Positions 40,151 through 49,524 of a DNA stretch of 64,000 nucleotides are shown piece after piece. The notes beneath the pieces were generated by a model. It searched no databases. It was not told the DNA's origin and saw nothing but the letters and a program-made list of their open reading frames with translations. A program made the translations under genes and the position numbers. The first letter of the stretch is position 1. Each line of letters starts with the position of its first letter. This DNA comes from Albimonas sp963977235 (GTDB lineage: Bacteria; Pseudomonadota; Alphaproteobacteria; Rhodobacterales; Rhodobacteraceae), in NCBI RefSeq assembly GCF_963977235.1, contig NZ_CAXBOD010000007.1, positions 1-64,000 of the forward strand, in the 5' to 3' direction.

Positions 40151-41674
40151 GTGGACGGATCCGTGACGATCGCCGAGCGGCGCGTAGGCAACGACGAAAT
40201 TCTGGAACAGGCGCGCCGGATCGCCGCCGCCCTGAAGACTGCCGGCGTGGACTACAGCGAAGCCATCAACCTGTTGATGCGAAACGATATCGAGTTCGTG
40301 ACCTGCATGGTCGCGGCGAACCTGGTGGGCGCGGTCGCGACCCCGGTCAACTGGCACTTCTCGGCCGAGGACATCGCCTACATCATCAACGACAGCGGCG
40401 CGCGCGTGTTGATCGCGCATTCGGACCTGTGGCACGCCCAGGGCGAGGCGGTGCGTCCCCTGCTGACCCGCGAGGTCGAGGTCGTGCTGGTCGAGACGCC
40501 GACCTATCTGCGCGCGCCCTACCGCGTCGCCGACGAAGACTGCCGGTTGCGCGCGGGCGAGGTCTCGCTGAGCGACTGGGCCGGGCGGTTCGCGCCGTTC
40601 ACCGACGACGCCAAGGTCAAGCCGACCGCGATGGTCTACACCTCAGGCACCACCGGCAAGCCCAAGGGCGTGAAGCGCGCCTCGGCGGTCAGCGTCAGCC
40701 TCAAGAACCACCACAACGCCTATGTCCACGGCATGCGCTGCCTGCTGGCCGCGCCGCTCTACCACTCCGCGCCGCTGTCGACCGCGGACGGAACCTGGGC
40801 CGTGGACGGGCACCTGATCCTGGTTCCGCGCTTCGAGCCGGAGGCCTATCTCGCGCTGCTCGAGGCGCACCGCATCACCCACAGCTTCATGGTGCCGACC
40901 ATGTTCGTGCGGCTGCTCAAGCTGCCCGAGGAGGCGCGCCGCAAGCGCGACCTCTCGGCGATCGAGCACATCATCCACGGCGGCGCCCCCTGTGCGCGCG
41001 ACGTGAAGATGAAGATGATCGAGTGGCTGGGCCCGGTGCTCTACGAGCTCTACGGCGGCACCGAGACCGGGATCGTCACCTACGCCACCTCGAAGGACTT
41101 CCTCGAGCATCCGGGCTCGGTCGGCGCGCCGGTGCCGGGCGCGATCGTGAAGATCCTGGGCGAGGACGGCGCGGAGCTTCCCGCCGGCGAGGTCGGCGAG
41201 ATCTATTGCCGCCATTCGGGCTATCCCGACTTCACCTACCAGAACCGCCACGAGGAGCGGCTGGCGATGGAGCGCGACGGGCTGCTGTCGCTGGGCGACG
41301 TCGGCTATCTGGACGCGGAGGGCTACCTCTACATCACCGACCGCAAGCGCGACATGATCATCTCGGGGGGCAGCAACATCTACTGCACGATGGTCGAGGC
41401 GCCGTTCCTCGACCACCCCGACGTCCTCGACTGCGCCGCCTTCGGGATCCCGCACGAGGAGCTGGGCGAGAGCCTGGCGCTCGCGGTCGAGGCGCGCCCC
41501 GGCTCGCCGCTCGACGCCGCCGCGCTGACCGCATTCGGCAAGGGACGGCTGAGCGGCTTCATGGTGCCCAAGGAGTTCATCTTCATGAGCGAGCTGCCGC
41601 GCGACCCGTCGGGCAAGATCTACAAGCGCAAGCTGCGCGACCCCTACTGGGCCGACGCCGACCGCCAGATCTGA
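40151..41674 (+). CDS. AMP-forming acyl-CoA ligase
   Basis: This 507-residue ANL enzyme has YTSGTTGKPKG, LYGGTET, the hinge DRKRDMIISGGSNIY and the C-terminal catalytic Lys in DPSGKIYKRKL. It converts a carboxylic acid to its CoA ester. It is the closer paralogue of the ligase at 9.5 kb. GTG is chosen as start because GGAGGAG stands at good spacing; an upstream in-frame ATG overlaps operator 8. A crotonase gene follows after 95 bp, mirroring the ligase/crotonase neighbourhood at 16.6-18.9 kb. Confidence 0.88.
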   Translation: MDGSVTIAERRVGNDEILEQARRIAAALKTAGVDYSEAINLLMRNDIEFVTCMVAANLVGAVATPVNWHFSAEDIAYIINDSGARVLIAHSDLWHAQGEAVRPLLTREVEVVLVETPTYLRAPYRVADEDCRLRAGEVSLSDWAGRFAPFTDDAKVKPTAMVYTSGTTGKPKGVKRASAVSVSLKNHHNAYVHGMRCLLAAPLYHSAPLSTADGTWAVDGHLILVPRFEPEAYLALLEAHRITHSFMVPTMFVRLLKLPEEARRKRDLSAIEHIIHGGAPCARDVKMKMIEWLGPVLYELYGGTETGIVTYATSKDFLEHPGSVGAPVPGAIVKILGEDGAELPAGEVGEIYCRHSGYPDFTYQNRHEERLAMERDGLLSLGDVGYLDAEGYLYITDRKRDMIISGGSNIYCTMVEAPFLDHPDVLDCAAFGIPHEELGESLALAVEARPGSPLDAAALTAFGKGRLSGFMVPKEFIFMSELPRDPSGKIYKRKLRDPYWADADRQI

Positions 41675-41769
41675 GGCGGCCCATCGGCTGTCTCGGCCGT
41701 CTTGTCGCGCCGCCGCCGCCTCTCGTGTCGGCGGCGGCGCGGCCCCCCCTCCTGTCGAAAGATCATCAG

Positions 41770-42471
41770 ATGAGCGACCTTCTCCTGACCCAAGAGGACG
41801 GGATCCTCTGGGCGTCGATCAACCGTGCCGAGCGGGGCGGCTCGATCTCCCGCGCGCTTGCCGACGCCTATGTCGCGGCCGTTTCGCGCGTCCGCGAGGA
41901 CTCCACCCTCAAGGGCCTGATCTGGACGAGCGAGTCGCCCCGGGTGTTCTCGGGCGGCGTCGACCTCAAGACGCCCGAGGGCATGGCCGAGGCCGAGGTC
42001 GGCCCCTATCGCATCGCCATCGTGCGCGACATGCTGGACGCCACCACCGCCTGCCCGCGGCCGATCGTGACGATGGCGCGGGGCAGGATGCTGGGCCTCG
42101 CGTTCATGAACGCCCTGCTGACCGACCGGATCGTGGCCGACGAGACCGCGAGCTTCCAGCTCCCCGAGGTCCGCATCGGCATCGCCTCGCCCTTCGCCGC
42201 GGCCATCGTCGAGAGCACGACCAGCAAGGGTCTCGCCTACGACATCTGCATGTCGGCCCGCGCCGTTCCCGCGCGTGAGCTGGAGCGGCGCGGCGGCCCC
42301 TGCACCCTGGTCCCGGCCGACCAGCTGCGCGAGGCGGCCGTCGAGCGCCTCGAAACCCTCGCCGCGATGCCCGCCGAGGCCTTTGGCTACATGAAGCGCT
42401 GGTTCATGTCCTCGCGCCTCGAGGCGATGACCGCCGCGCTCGACCATTCCCGGATCCCCTCGCGCGGCTGA
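41770..42471 (+). CDS. Enoyl-CoA hydratase/isomerase family protein
   Basis: This 233-residue crotonase-fold protein has VFSGGVDLKTPEG, GRMLGLAFMNA and FQLPEVRIGIASP. It is a clear paralogue of the crotonase at 18.2 kb, from the N-terminus to GYMKRWF near the C-terminus, but about 16 residues shorter at the end. Its probable substrate is the CoA ester produced by the ligase gene just upstream. It is the last gene of the putative regulon. Confidence 0.86.
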   Translation: MSDLLLTQEDGILWASINRAERGGSISRALADAYVAAVSRVREDSTLKGLIWTSESPRVFSGGVDLKTPEGMAEAEVGPYRIAIVRDMLDATTACPRPIVTMARGRMLGLAFMNALLTDRIVADETASFQLPEVRIGIASPFAAAIVESTTSKGLAYDICMSARAVPARELERRGGPCTLVPADQLREAAVERLETLAAMPAEAFGYMKRWFMSSRLEAMTAALDHSRIPSRG

Positions 42472-42862
42472 GCCCGCCCGATCCCCGCCGCCACATCAAG
42501 GCGCGCGGGTTCACCGAAGCCGCCCGCGCCATCCCTGGCGCGCAGCGCAGGGCAGGGCAGCGCCGAAGATCATCCTCGCGGGGGGGGCGAGGCTTGCAGG
42601 ACTTGCGGATGTCGCGCTCCCCCCGCACACGGATCCCTCCGTGCAGGGCGCGAAAGCCGATCGCGACGGCATGTGTCCGCCCCGGATCGCGTGCAATCGG
42701 ACGGGTCCGTTGCAGCCGGCCTGTCCGTCGGCGAGGCAGTCCGGGCCTATCCCCGGGTCGTTCTCGCCCGTGGGAAGGTTGACTGTGCGGTCAGGCACGG
42801 GGGCGGGGCCGCCGCCGCCCTGCGCTCTGACCGGGATCACCCGGCTTCGGCGCCTGATCCGA
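42472..42862. other. Intergenic region ending the catabolic cluster
   Basis: I see no convincing gene in these 391 bp between two convergent stop codons. A 7-base inverted repeat (GCGCGGG/CCCGCGC, about 42503-42529) just after the crotonase gene may act as a weak terminator. The operator core is absent. Confidence 0.5.
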
Positions 42863-45800
42863 TCACACCAGCCCGAAGTCCGAGGCGGAGAGCTCCGACA
42901 GCTCGAGCCCCCGCAACAGGATCTCTCCCGCATCGCCGAGATCCACGAGCACGCCTCGGGGCGCCTGGGAGGCCAACGCAAGGAGGTCGGCGCCCGTGTC
43001 GAGGTCGAGGCCGCCGATGTCGGCCGCCACCTCGATCCGATCGAGGCCGGCGATGAAGTCGACGATCACGTCCCGGCCCGACGCGGCCTCGAAGCGGAAG
43101 ACGTCGGGCCCCTCTCCGCCAATCAGCCGGTCGGAGCCGAGCCCGCCGTCGAGCATGTCGGCGCCCTCGCCGCCCGAGAGCCGGTCCGAGCCGCGGCCGC
43201 CCTGCAGGGCGTCGTCGCCCTCGCCGCCCGCCAGCCGGTCGTCCCCGGCGTTGCCGCGAAGGGCGTCGGCGCCCGATTTCCCTCGCAGAACGTCGGCGCC
43301 CTCGCCGCCCAGGGCATGGTCGTCGCCGCGCCCGCCCGCGAGCTTGTCGCCGCCCTCGCCGCCCTCGAGCCGGTCGTCGCCGCCCGAGCCGCGCATCGCG
43401 TCGGCCCCGCGGCCGCCGAGCAGAAGGTCGTCGCCCCAGCCGCCGCCCAGGTTGTCGTGTCCGGCGCCGCCGACCACCAGGTCGTCGCCTGCCTCGCCCG
43501 TCGCCGCGTCGCGGCCGGCGCCGCCTCGCACGACGTCCGCGCCCGCGCCGCCGAAGACGATATCGTCGCCCTCGCCGCCGAAGACACGGTCGTCCCCCCC
43601 GCGGGAGCCGACGGTGTCGTCGCCGCCGCCGCCGTACAGCCGGTCGTCGCCGGCGCCGAGCACGATATGCTGGATCGCCGAGTCGGCCGTCACGAACTGC
43701 TCGCCGCGACCGCCGGTCAGGGTTGCGGCGCCGGAGACGGCGACGAACTCGATGTCGCGCAGGATCAGGTTTGCGCCCCCGGTCGTGCGCAGGTCCAGGG
43801 TCACCGCGGTCATCCCGCCGCCGAAGCCGCCGGCGATCGCCATCGGCTCGATGGGCGCCGCGGTCGCGATCGTCGGCGTCAGGGTCCGCACGGTCAGCGG
43901 CGTCGAGCCGGGCAGGCTCGACAGCCAGCGGGCGCCCAGCGTCTCGAGCTCCGCGCGCTCGGACTCCGAGGCGCCTGCGCCGATCGACTGCTGCAACGCG
44001 CCGCCGGCGCCCGAGGCGGGGCCCGCCAGCCGGGGCCCGACCGACTGGATGCCGAAACCTTCGGGCAACTGGGCGCGCAGGACCGGCGCGCCGGTCTCGT
44101 CATAGGCCACGGGGATGCCCGCGCGCCCGACGTTGCCCGAGGAATCCACCCGCGTGTCGGTGACGATCGGCGCGGTGATGACCTCGATCGCGTCGGGGCC
44201 CGAGCCGAGCGCCACGGTGGTCACCTGCAGCCCGTCGATGGTCTCGGCCGCGGAGCCGGTGGTCGCGTTCGTCGCGCTCAGCGCGATCGCGCCCGCCGCG
44301 TTGCCCGCGAGATCGATCAGCGAGGCGCCGGCGGCCTCGGGGTCCCAGCCCACGCTCACCGCCTCGCCCTCGGCGACGGGGGCGGCGAGGGTCAGGAGCA
44401 GCGGCCCTCCGCTGCCGCCAGACACCGCCAGCACCGGGATCGCCTGGCCGTCGGCGACGACCGAGAACCCGGCCGGCCCGCCAGGAACGACGTCCTCGTC
44501 GAGCTGGATCGAGACGCTGAAGCCGTCGGCCTCGGCCAGCGTGGCGACCGGGCCGGTGCGGTCGAGCGTCAGCGCCCGCGTCAGGGTGGTCGCGGTTCCC
44601 AGCGTGTCGGTCAGCGTGACCGAGAGCGTGGCCGCGCCGTCGGCCAGCCCCGCAAGGTCGAGGGCCGAGAAGCCGGCGCTCCACTGCCCGCCGCTCACCG
44701 CGCCCGCGACCGTGGCCCCGCCGAGGGTGGCGGTGAGGGTGGCGATGCCGGTTGCGTCGGTGGCGGCGCCGCCGACCGTGAGCCCGGCGGCGGTCTCGGC
44801 CGCGTCGATCACGTCGTCGCCGGCCACCACGCCGATGGATGCGGTCGGGCCGCTGCGATCGAGGAGGAAGGTCTGGTCGCCGATCCGCGCCGCATCGAGG
44901 TAGGCGCCGGGCCCGGCCTGGATGCTGCCGTCGTTGAGCAGGTTCAGGCCCAGCGCGCCCTCGAGCCCGGTCACGTCGACCGCGACGCGCCAGACATCGC
45001 CCGCGCCCGCGTCGGTGACCGACAGGATCGAGGCGCCGACCGCGGCCGCGCCCGTCAGCGCGAAGTCGGTGGCGTCCACGCCGGTCACGGCCTGGTCGAA
45101 GCGGGCCTCGAAGGTCACCGTCGCGACGTTGGCGGCCTCGGCCGCGCCGTCGGCCCGCAGGATCGAGAGAGCCTCGGGGGGGACCTCGTCGTCGACCACA
45201 CCCACCGCGATGGTGTTCGAGGCGAGGCTGACGCGCGTGCCCGCGAAGGTCAGCGTCGCGGTCTCGGCCGCATCCTCGAGCGCGATGTCGTCGAGCCCGG
45301 TCAGGGTCAGCGTCTTGCTGGTCTCGCCCGCCTGGAAGGTCAGCGCGGTCCCCGATAGCTGGTAGTCGACGTCCAGCGTCGCGGTCCCGGAGGCCGAGTC
45401 GAGCTCGACGGTCGGCGCCTTCTCCGAGGCGCCCGAGAGCGTGACGGTCAGCGTCGCGACGCCCCCGGCCTCGTCCACCGAGGCGGGATCGACCGAGAGG
45501 GTGGCGACCGGCTCGTCCTCGTCGTCCACGATCGTGAAGCCGGTCTGCTGGTGTCCGTCGTCGGAGGCGTTGGCGACCGAGTCGACGTCGATCGTGACGA
45601 CCTGGTCGAACTCGTCGATCGCGTCGTCGATCACACTCAGCGTCACGGTCCCGGTCAGCGAGCCGGCGGGGATCGTGATGCTGGTCGAGGACAGCGTGTA
45701 GTCGACGCCCGGCGTCGCGTCCCCGCCGATCAGGAGAACCGCGGTCACGTCCCGGCCCGACACCGCGTCGAGCGTCGCGGTGAGGGTTCCCACGCCGCCC

Positions 45801-47854
45801 GACTCGGCGAGACTGGCCTGGTCGACCGAGAGCGTCAGCGCCGGGGTGGGGTCGTTGTCGACCACGTCGATGTCGATGGACTGGACGCCGGTCTCGGTCC
45901 CGTTGGTCACGCTGGCGATGGCGAGCGTCGCGGTCTCGGTCGCCTCGTCCATAGTGTCGTTCACCGCGTTCAGCGTGGTCGCGCCCGAAAGCGAGCCCGC
46001 CGGGATCACGATGGTCGCCGCCGTGAGGTGGACGTCCTCGCTCGCCCCCGTGACCTCGAGCACCACCGTCACGTCCTGGCCCGAGAGGGCGTCGATCGTG
46101 GCGGTCACCGTGAGGCCCGGGCCCCCTTCGATCAGCGTGGCGGTCGAGGTCGCGAGGCTCACGCCCGGCGCGGGGTCGCCGTCGACCAGGGTCAGGGTGG
46201 CGCGCTGGTCGCCGTCCTCGGTCGCGTTGGCGACCGAGGCGATGTCGATGGACAGCGTCTCGTCGGCCTCGTCGATGCCGTCGGCCAGCGCCGACACCGT
46301 GACGCCGGCCGAAAGCTGGCCGGCCGGGATCACGATCGTCGTGGCCGAGATCGTGTAGTCGGCCCCCGTCGCGGTCCCCGCCGCGCCCGCCGTCAGCGTC
46401 ACCGTCACGTCGAGCGGCGAGACCTGGTCGAGCGTCGCGGTGACGGTCGCGTCCGAGCCCTCGGTCTGCGAGCCCGGCGCGACCGAGAGGGAGACCAGCT
46501 CCCCCGGCGCGTGGATGTCGACGCGGGCCGGGGCGGCCATCAGGTTGCCCGCGACGTCGGCGGCGACGACATAGAGGTCGTAGTCCGTCCCCGGCGTCAG
46601 GCCGGAGAGGTTCAGCGAGGTGTCGAAGGGCGCCGAGGCCAGCGTCTGCGAGCCGGAGACACCCGCCGCCGCGCCCGCCGCGTCCTGCCCGTTGGAAACC
46701 TGCAGCGCGCTGGGCGCCGCGGCGCCGTCGGCGACCATCACCCAGTAGACGGTCGCGGCCTCGTCCACATCGACCGAGACGGTCGCCGAGGTCGGGGTGT
46801 GGGCGGTGGCGGCGGGGGCGGCGTCGAACGCGGGCGGGGTGGCGTCCAGCGGCGCGCCCACCAGGTCGGCGAGCGCCATGCCGTGCATGCGCAGGTCCTG
46901 GATGAATACGGAAAACGTATCGGTGTAGGTGACGGTGAAAGACGTGATGTCGTTGAAGACCGTCTCGTCGATGTCGATCACCAACGTCCCGGCGTAATTC
47001 GTGGCGATCGAGGCGTTCTGGACGACGCCGACGCCATTGGAAACGGCGCTGAACACGATGTCGAAGGAGTCCTCGACAGTCGAAACCGTGAACGAATCCA
47101 GGTCGAAGGAGATCAGATCGTCCCCGTCGGCCGTCCAGGTGACCGAGACGGTAGAGCCCGAAGCCGGATAGCCGAAGAGCGAATCGGCCTGCTGAACGAT
47201 GGCGCCGCCCGTGGACGTCGTGACGGTGAAGCCGTCGACCGTCGAGCCATTGCTGTTGCCGGCGAGATAGGCGCCGCCGAAGCTCTGGCTGGCGGAGGGC
47301 AGGGCCAGCCTCCCGCCCCAGGCCTGCGCCGCGACGAGGTCGAAGGGCGCAGGCGTGCGGATCGGGCCGGTGGACACCTCGAGGTCCCAGTCGCCGTCCT
47401 GGCCGGTGACGTCGTCCGAGCCCGCGACGCTCGCCCCCGTCGCCCTGGCCAGCGCGGCGAGCAGGACGCCGCCGTCGGCGCCGGTCTCGCAGCTCCAGAC
47501 CAGCAGTTCGGCCTCAGGGGCCAGCGCCGCGCCGATCCGCGCCAGCTCGACCCCGCGGCTGGCGACCGCCGCGAGGTCCAGAGTGAGGGCGCCCAGCCGG
47601 ATCTCCCCCGGTGCGCCATGGGCGATCAGGTGCAGCGCGTCGATCCCGCGCCGCCCCTCCGTCCAGGCGGCGAGATGGGCAAGCCCGTCTCCGGTCCGGG
47701 GCAGCGTCACGATGCCGACGCCCGGATGCAGCGCCTGCGCCAATCTCTCCCACCCCGCCACGGAGACGTCGATCACGGCCACTTCGATGCGACCGCCGAG
47801 AAGCGAGGGGGCGGCCGCCCGGAGGTGGCCGCAGCGGAGAGAAATGGGGGTCAT
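42863..47854 (-). CDS. Large RTX surface/secreted protein with DUF4347 and Calx-beta domains
   Basis: This 1663-residue protein begins with a DUF4347 domain (about 25-175; HLIAHGAPGEI, LLVWSCETG). A beta-rich region of unknown type follows, then four or five Calx-beta repeats (about 455-900; patterns like TIPAGSLTGTVTL and DEADETLSI). Further Ig-like modules lead to glycine-rich RTX nonapeptides (about 1395-1575) and a C-terminal tail resembling a type I secretion signal (IVDFIAGLDRIEV). No Sec signal is present. Such proteins are exported by type I secretion, fold on binding Ca2+ and act as adhesins or surface-layer proteins. No exporter genes lie in the window. It is a single-gene unit. Confidence 0.87.
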   Translation of the reverse strand: MTPISLRCGHLRAAAPSLLGGRIEVAVIDVSVAGWERLAQALHPGVGIVTLPRTGDGLAHLAAWTEGRRGIDALHLIAHGAPGEIRLGALTLDLAAVASRGVELARIGAALAPEAELLVWSCETGADGGVLLAALARATGASVAGSDDVTGQDGDWDLEVSTGPIRTPAPFDLVAAQAWGGRLALPSASQSFGGAYLAGNSNGSTVDGFTVTTSTGGAIVQQADSLFGYPASGSTVSVTWTADGDDLISFDLDSFTVSTVEDSFDIVFSAVSNGVGVVQNASIATNYAGTLVIDIDETVFNDITSFTVTYTDTFSVFIQDLRMHGMALADLVGAPLDATPPAFDAAPAATAHTPTSATVSVDVDEAATVYWVMVADGAAAPSALQVSNGQDAAGAAAGVSGSQTLASAPFDTSLNLSGLTPGTDYDLYVVAADVAGNLMAAPARVDIHAPGELVSLSVAPGSQTEGSDATVTATLDQVSPLDVTVTLTAGAAGTATGADYTISATTIVIPAGQLSAGVTVSALADGIDEADETLSIDIASVANATEDGDQRATLTLVDGDPAPGVSLATSTATLIEGGPGLTVTATIDALSGQDVTVVLEVTGASEDVHLTAATIVIPAGSLSGATTLNAVNDTMDEATETATLAIASVTNGTETGVQSIDIDVVDNDPTPALTLSVDQASLAESGGVGTLTATLDAVSGRDVTAVLLIGGDATPGVDYTLSSTSITIPAGSLTGTVTLSVIDDAIDEFDQVVTIDVDSVANASDDGHQQTGFTIVDDEDEPVATLSVDPASVDEAGGVATLTVTLSGASEKAPTVELDSASGTATLDVDYQLSGTALTFQAGETSKTLTLTGLDDIALEDAAETATLTFAGTRVSLASNTIAVGVVDDEVPPEALSILRADGAAEAANVATVTFEARFDQAVTGVDATDFALTGAAAVGASILSVTDAGAGDVWRVAVDVTGLEGALGLNLLNDGSIQAGPGAYLDAARIGDQTFLLDRSGPTASIGVVAGDDVIDAAETAAGLTVGGAATDATGIATLTATLGGATVAGAVSGGQWSAGFSALDLAGLADGAATLSVTLTDTLGTATTLTRALTLDRTGPVATLAEADGFSVSIQLDEDVVPGGPAGFSVVADGQAIPVLAVSGGSGGPLLLTLAAPVAEGEAVSVGWDPEAAGASLIDLAGNAAGAIALSATNATTGSAAETIDGLQVTTVALGSGPDAIEVITAPIVTDTRVDSSGNVGRAGIPVAYDETGAPVLRAQLPEGFGIQSVGPRLAGPASGAGGALQQSIGAGASESERAELETLGARWLSSLPGSTPLTVRTLTPTIATAAPIEPMAIAGGFGGGMTAVTLDLRTTGGANLILRDIEFVAVSGAATLTGGRGEQFVTADSAIQHIVLGAGDDRLYGGGGDDTVGSRGGDDRVFGGEGDDIVFGGAGADVVRGGAGRDAATGEAGDDLVVGGAGHDNLGGGWGDDLLLGGRGADAMRGSGGDDRLEGGEGGDKLAGGRGDDHALGGEGADVLRGKSGADALRGNAGDDRLAGGEGDDALQGGRGSDRLSGGEGADMLDGGLGSDRLIGGEGPDVFRFEAASGRDVIVDFIAGLDRIEVAADIGGLDLDTGADLLALASQAPRGVLVDLGDAGEILLRGLELSELSASDFGLV
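43121..43670 (-). repeat. RTX nonapeptide-coding repeat array
   Basis: About twenty 27-bp units encode GGxGxDxLx-type nonapeptides (examples GGEGDDIVF and GGAGADVVR). They form a calcium-binding parallel beta-roll. The units differ in DNA sequence, so selection acts on the protein repeat rather than on the DNA. Confidence 0.85.
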
Positions 47855-48107
47855 GTCGGGACGATCCGTGACTGGCGAAGGGCGCTGCGCGAAGCCTTAG
47901 ATTCGCATCCCTTAAGAAGGCGTTGCCTCGCCCCGCGCCCCCGCGCGGCGCGATCTGCGGGCGCGCCCGATCCCGGCGCGGCCGCCCGGGGCGCCGACGC
48001 TTTCGTGACCGCCCGGGCAGGCGCCGGCGTTGACCTTCCAGCAGGGGGAAGCCGTATCGAGCGGCGGCGCCCGGACGATCCCGGCGCCGTGAGCAAGGGA
48101 GCCCGCC

Positions 48108-48593
48108 ATGACCGCCACCCGCCTTTCGCGCCGCCGCGTCCTTCACGCCGGAGCGCTCGGCCTCCTCGCCGCGGCGTTGGGCCCGGCCGCGCGCGCGCTC
48201 GCCGTCCCCCAGGCGATGCAGGTGCTCAAGGACCCGGCCTGCGGGTGCTGCGAGGCCTGGGTCGAGATCCTGCGCGCGGCCGGGTTCGAGATCGCGGTCG
48301 AGACGCTCGGCCCCGCGGCGCTGATGCGCCGCAAGATCGCGCTGGGCGTGCCGCAGGCGGCGGTCTCGTGCCACACGGGCCTGGTCGAGGGATATGTCGT
48401 CGAAGGTCACGTGCCCGCCCAGGACATCCGCCGCCTGTTGGCCGAGCGGCCGGACGCGGTCGGGCTGGCCGTGCCGGGGATGCCCTGGGGCTCGCCGGGG
48501 ATGGGGCCCGAGACGGAGCGCGAGGCCTTTGACGTGCTGCTGATCGGGCGCGACGGCGGGCTGTCGCCCTGGACCCGCTACCCGGCGGCCTGA
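48108..48593 (+). CDS. DUF411 metal-binding protein with Tat-type signal
   Basis: This 161-residue protein has an N-terminal twin-arginine-like signal (SRRRVLHAGALGLLAAAL). The DUF411 landmarks are KDPACGCCEAWV (about residues 41-52), AVSCHTGLVEGYVVEGHVP and a Met-rich VPGMPWGSPGM. The family occurs in copper-resistance and copper-oxidase contexts; the Cys/His/Met set suggests periplasmic copper binding. No copper transporter or oxidase gene is adjacent, so its partner is not visible. It is a single-gene unit, convergent with the holin-like gene. Confidence 0.87.
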   Translation: MTATRLSRRRVLHAGALGLLAAALGPAARALAVPQAMQVLKDPACGCCEAWVEILRAAGFEIAVETLGPAALMRRKIALGVPQAAVSCHTGLVEGYVVEGHVPAQDIRRLLAERPDAVGLAVPGMPWGSPGMGPETEREAFDVLLIGRDGGLSPWTRYPAA

Positions 48594-48688
48594 CGCGCGC
48601 GAGGGCGGATCGCGACCGGAACGCGGAGGGTCGGCGCCGCGGCCCGAAGCGGCGCCGCCCCTCGGGCGGAGCGGGGGCGGGGAGGGAT

Positions 48689-48715
48689 GCGCGGGCCCTC
48701 GATCGGGCCCGGCGC
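48689..48715. terminator. Possible hairpin terminator after the DUF411 gene
   Basis: The inverted repeat GCGCGGGCCC ... GGGCCCGGCGC with a 6-base loop and a one-base bulge lies in the 138-bp gap between the convergent DUF411 and holin-like genes. No T-run follows. Confidence 0.4.
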
Positions 48716-48731
48716 AGGGGGCTCAAGGGCC

Positions 48732-49475
48732 TCAGGCGGGGGCGGCGGACATCCGGCGGCGGAAGGCGCCCAGGCTCTCGCGGTTGAGATCGTCGTCGTC
48801 GCCTTCGAAGGCGTCGCGCATCGCCTCGATCGCCTCGGGCGCGTGGCGGGCCACGCTGTTTGCCACGCCGCCCGCCAGACCCGAGGCCACGGTCTTGGCG
48901 GCCTGGCCCTGAAGCTCCTGAAAGCGGTTGGTGAGGCTCTCGAGCTGCTGGCTCTTCTGCTGGGACCCGCGCGAGGAGCCGAACTCGAAGTCGAAGGCCG
49001 AACCGACATTGCGCGCGAACATCCCGCCGATGCCGGTGAGGAATCCGAAGATCGCGCCGGTGAACTCGTTCGCCTGGCCATAGGCGTTCAGCAGCACCAG
49101 CGCGCCGGCGATGACGATGATCGCCCCGAAGGCCATGGCCAGCATCACGTTGGCGCGGGTGTTGCCGTCCTCGCTTATCTGGCGGATCTCGATGTCGCGG
49201 GCGCGGGCGTCCTTGCGGTCGCCCAGAAACGCCTCCAGCTCGGCCTGCTCGATGGCCTGGAGCTGGGTGCGCATCTGCATGAACAGGGCGGGATCGGCCT
49301 CGATCATCGCCTGCACGCGCTCGACCTTCTCGGGCGTGTCGGGAGCGATGCCGGCCACCCGCTCGACCGCCGCGGAGACGGCCTGGGTGACCTCGCCGGC
49401 CCGGTTCGAGCCGGTGACGACCCGGGCGAGCGCGGGCGCGAGGGAGGTGAGAAGGGGAAGGACCACGGGGAGCAT
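48732..49475 (-). CDS. Holin-like membrane protein (GTA/phage 3-TM holin type)
   Basis: This 247-residue protein has a hydrophobic N-terminus (MLPVVLPLLTSLAPAL), a charged helical middle, and two further hydrophobic segments at about 110-130 and 138-158. A charged C-terminal tail follows. The pattern fits the three-segment holins of alphaproteobacterial gene transfer agents and phages, which let an endolysin reach the peptidoglycan. It lies 49 bp downstream of an endolysin gene in the same direction. No capsid, tail or terminase genes are nearby, so it is a separate lysis cassette. Confidence 0.75.
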   Translation of the reverse strand: MLPVVLPLLTSLAPALARVVTGSNRAGEVTQAVSAAVERVAGIAPDTPEKVERVQAMIEADPALFMQMRTQLQAIEQAELEAFLGDRKDARARDIEIRQISEDGNTRANVMLAMAFGAIIVIAGALVLLNAYGQANEFTGAIFGFLTGIGGMFARNVGSAFDFEFGSSRGSQQKSQQLESLTNRFQELQGQAAKTVASGLAGGVANSVARHAPEAIEAMRDAFEGDDDDLNRESLGAFRRRMSAAPA

Positions 49476-49524
49476 CGGCGCCTCCTTGGCTGAGGCTGGA
49501 GGAGAAAGAGAGGGGGCGGCGCGA

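Noticed and set aside
408..42471. Classical leucine/isoprenoid (liu/atu) cluster
   Set aside because: Carboxylases and hydratases are present, but they are single-chain rather than two-subunit. No HMG-CoA lyase-type gene or methylcrotonyl/geranyl-CoA carboxylase pair was found.
43121..43670. DNA tandem repeat or CRISPR-like array
   Set aside because: The periodicity is 27 bp and matches RTX nonapeptides in frame; units vary in sequence and have no spacer structure.
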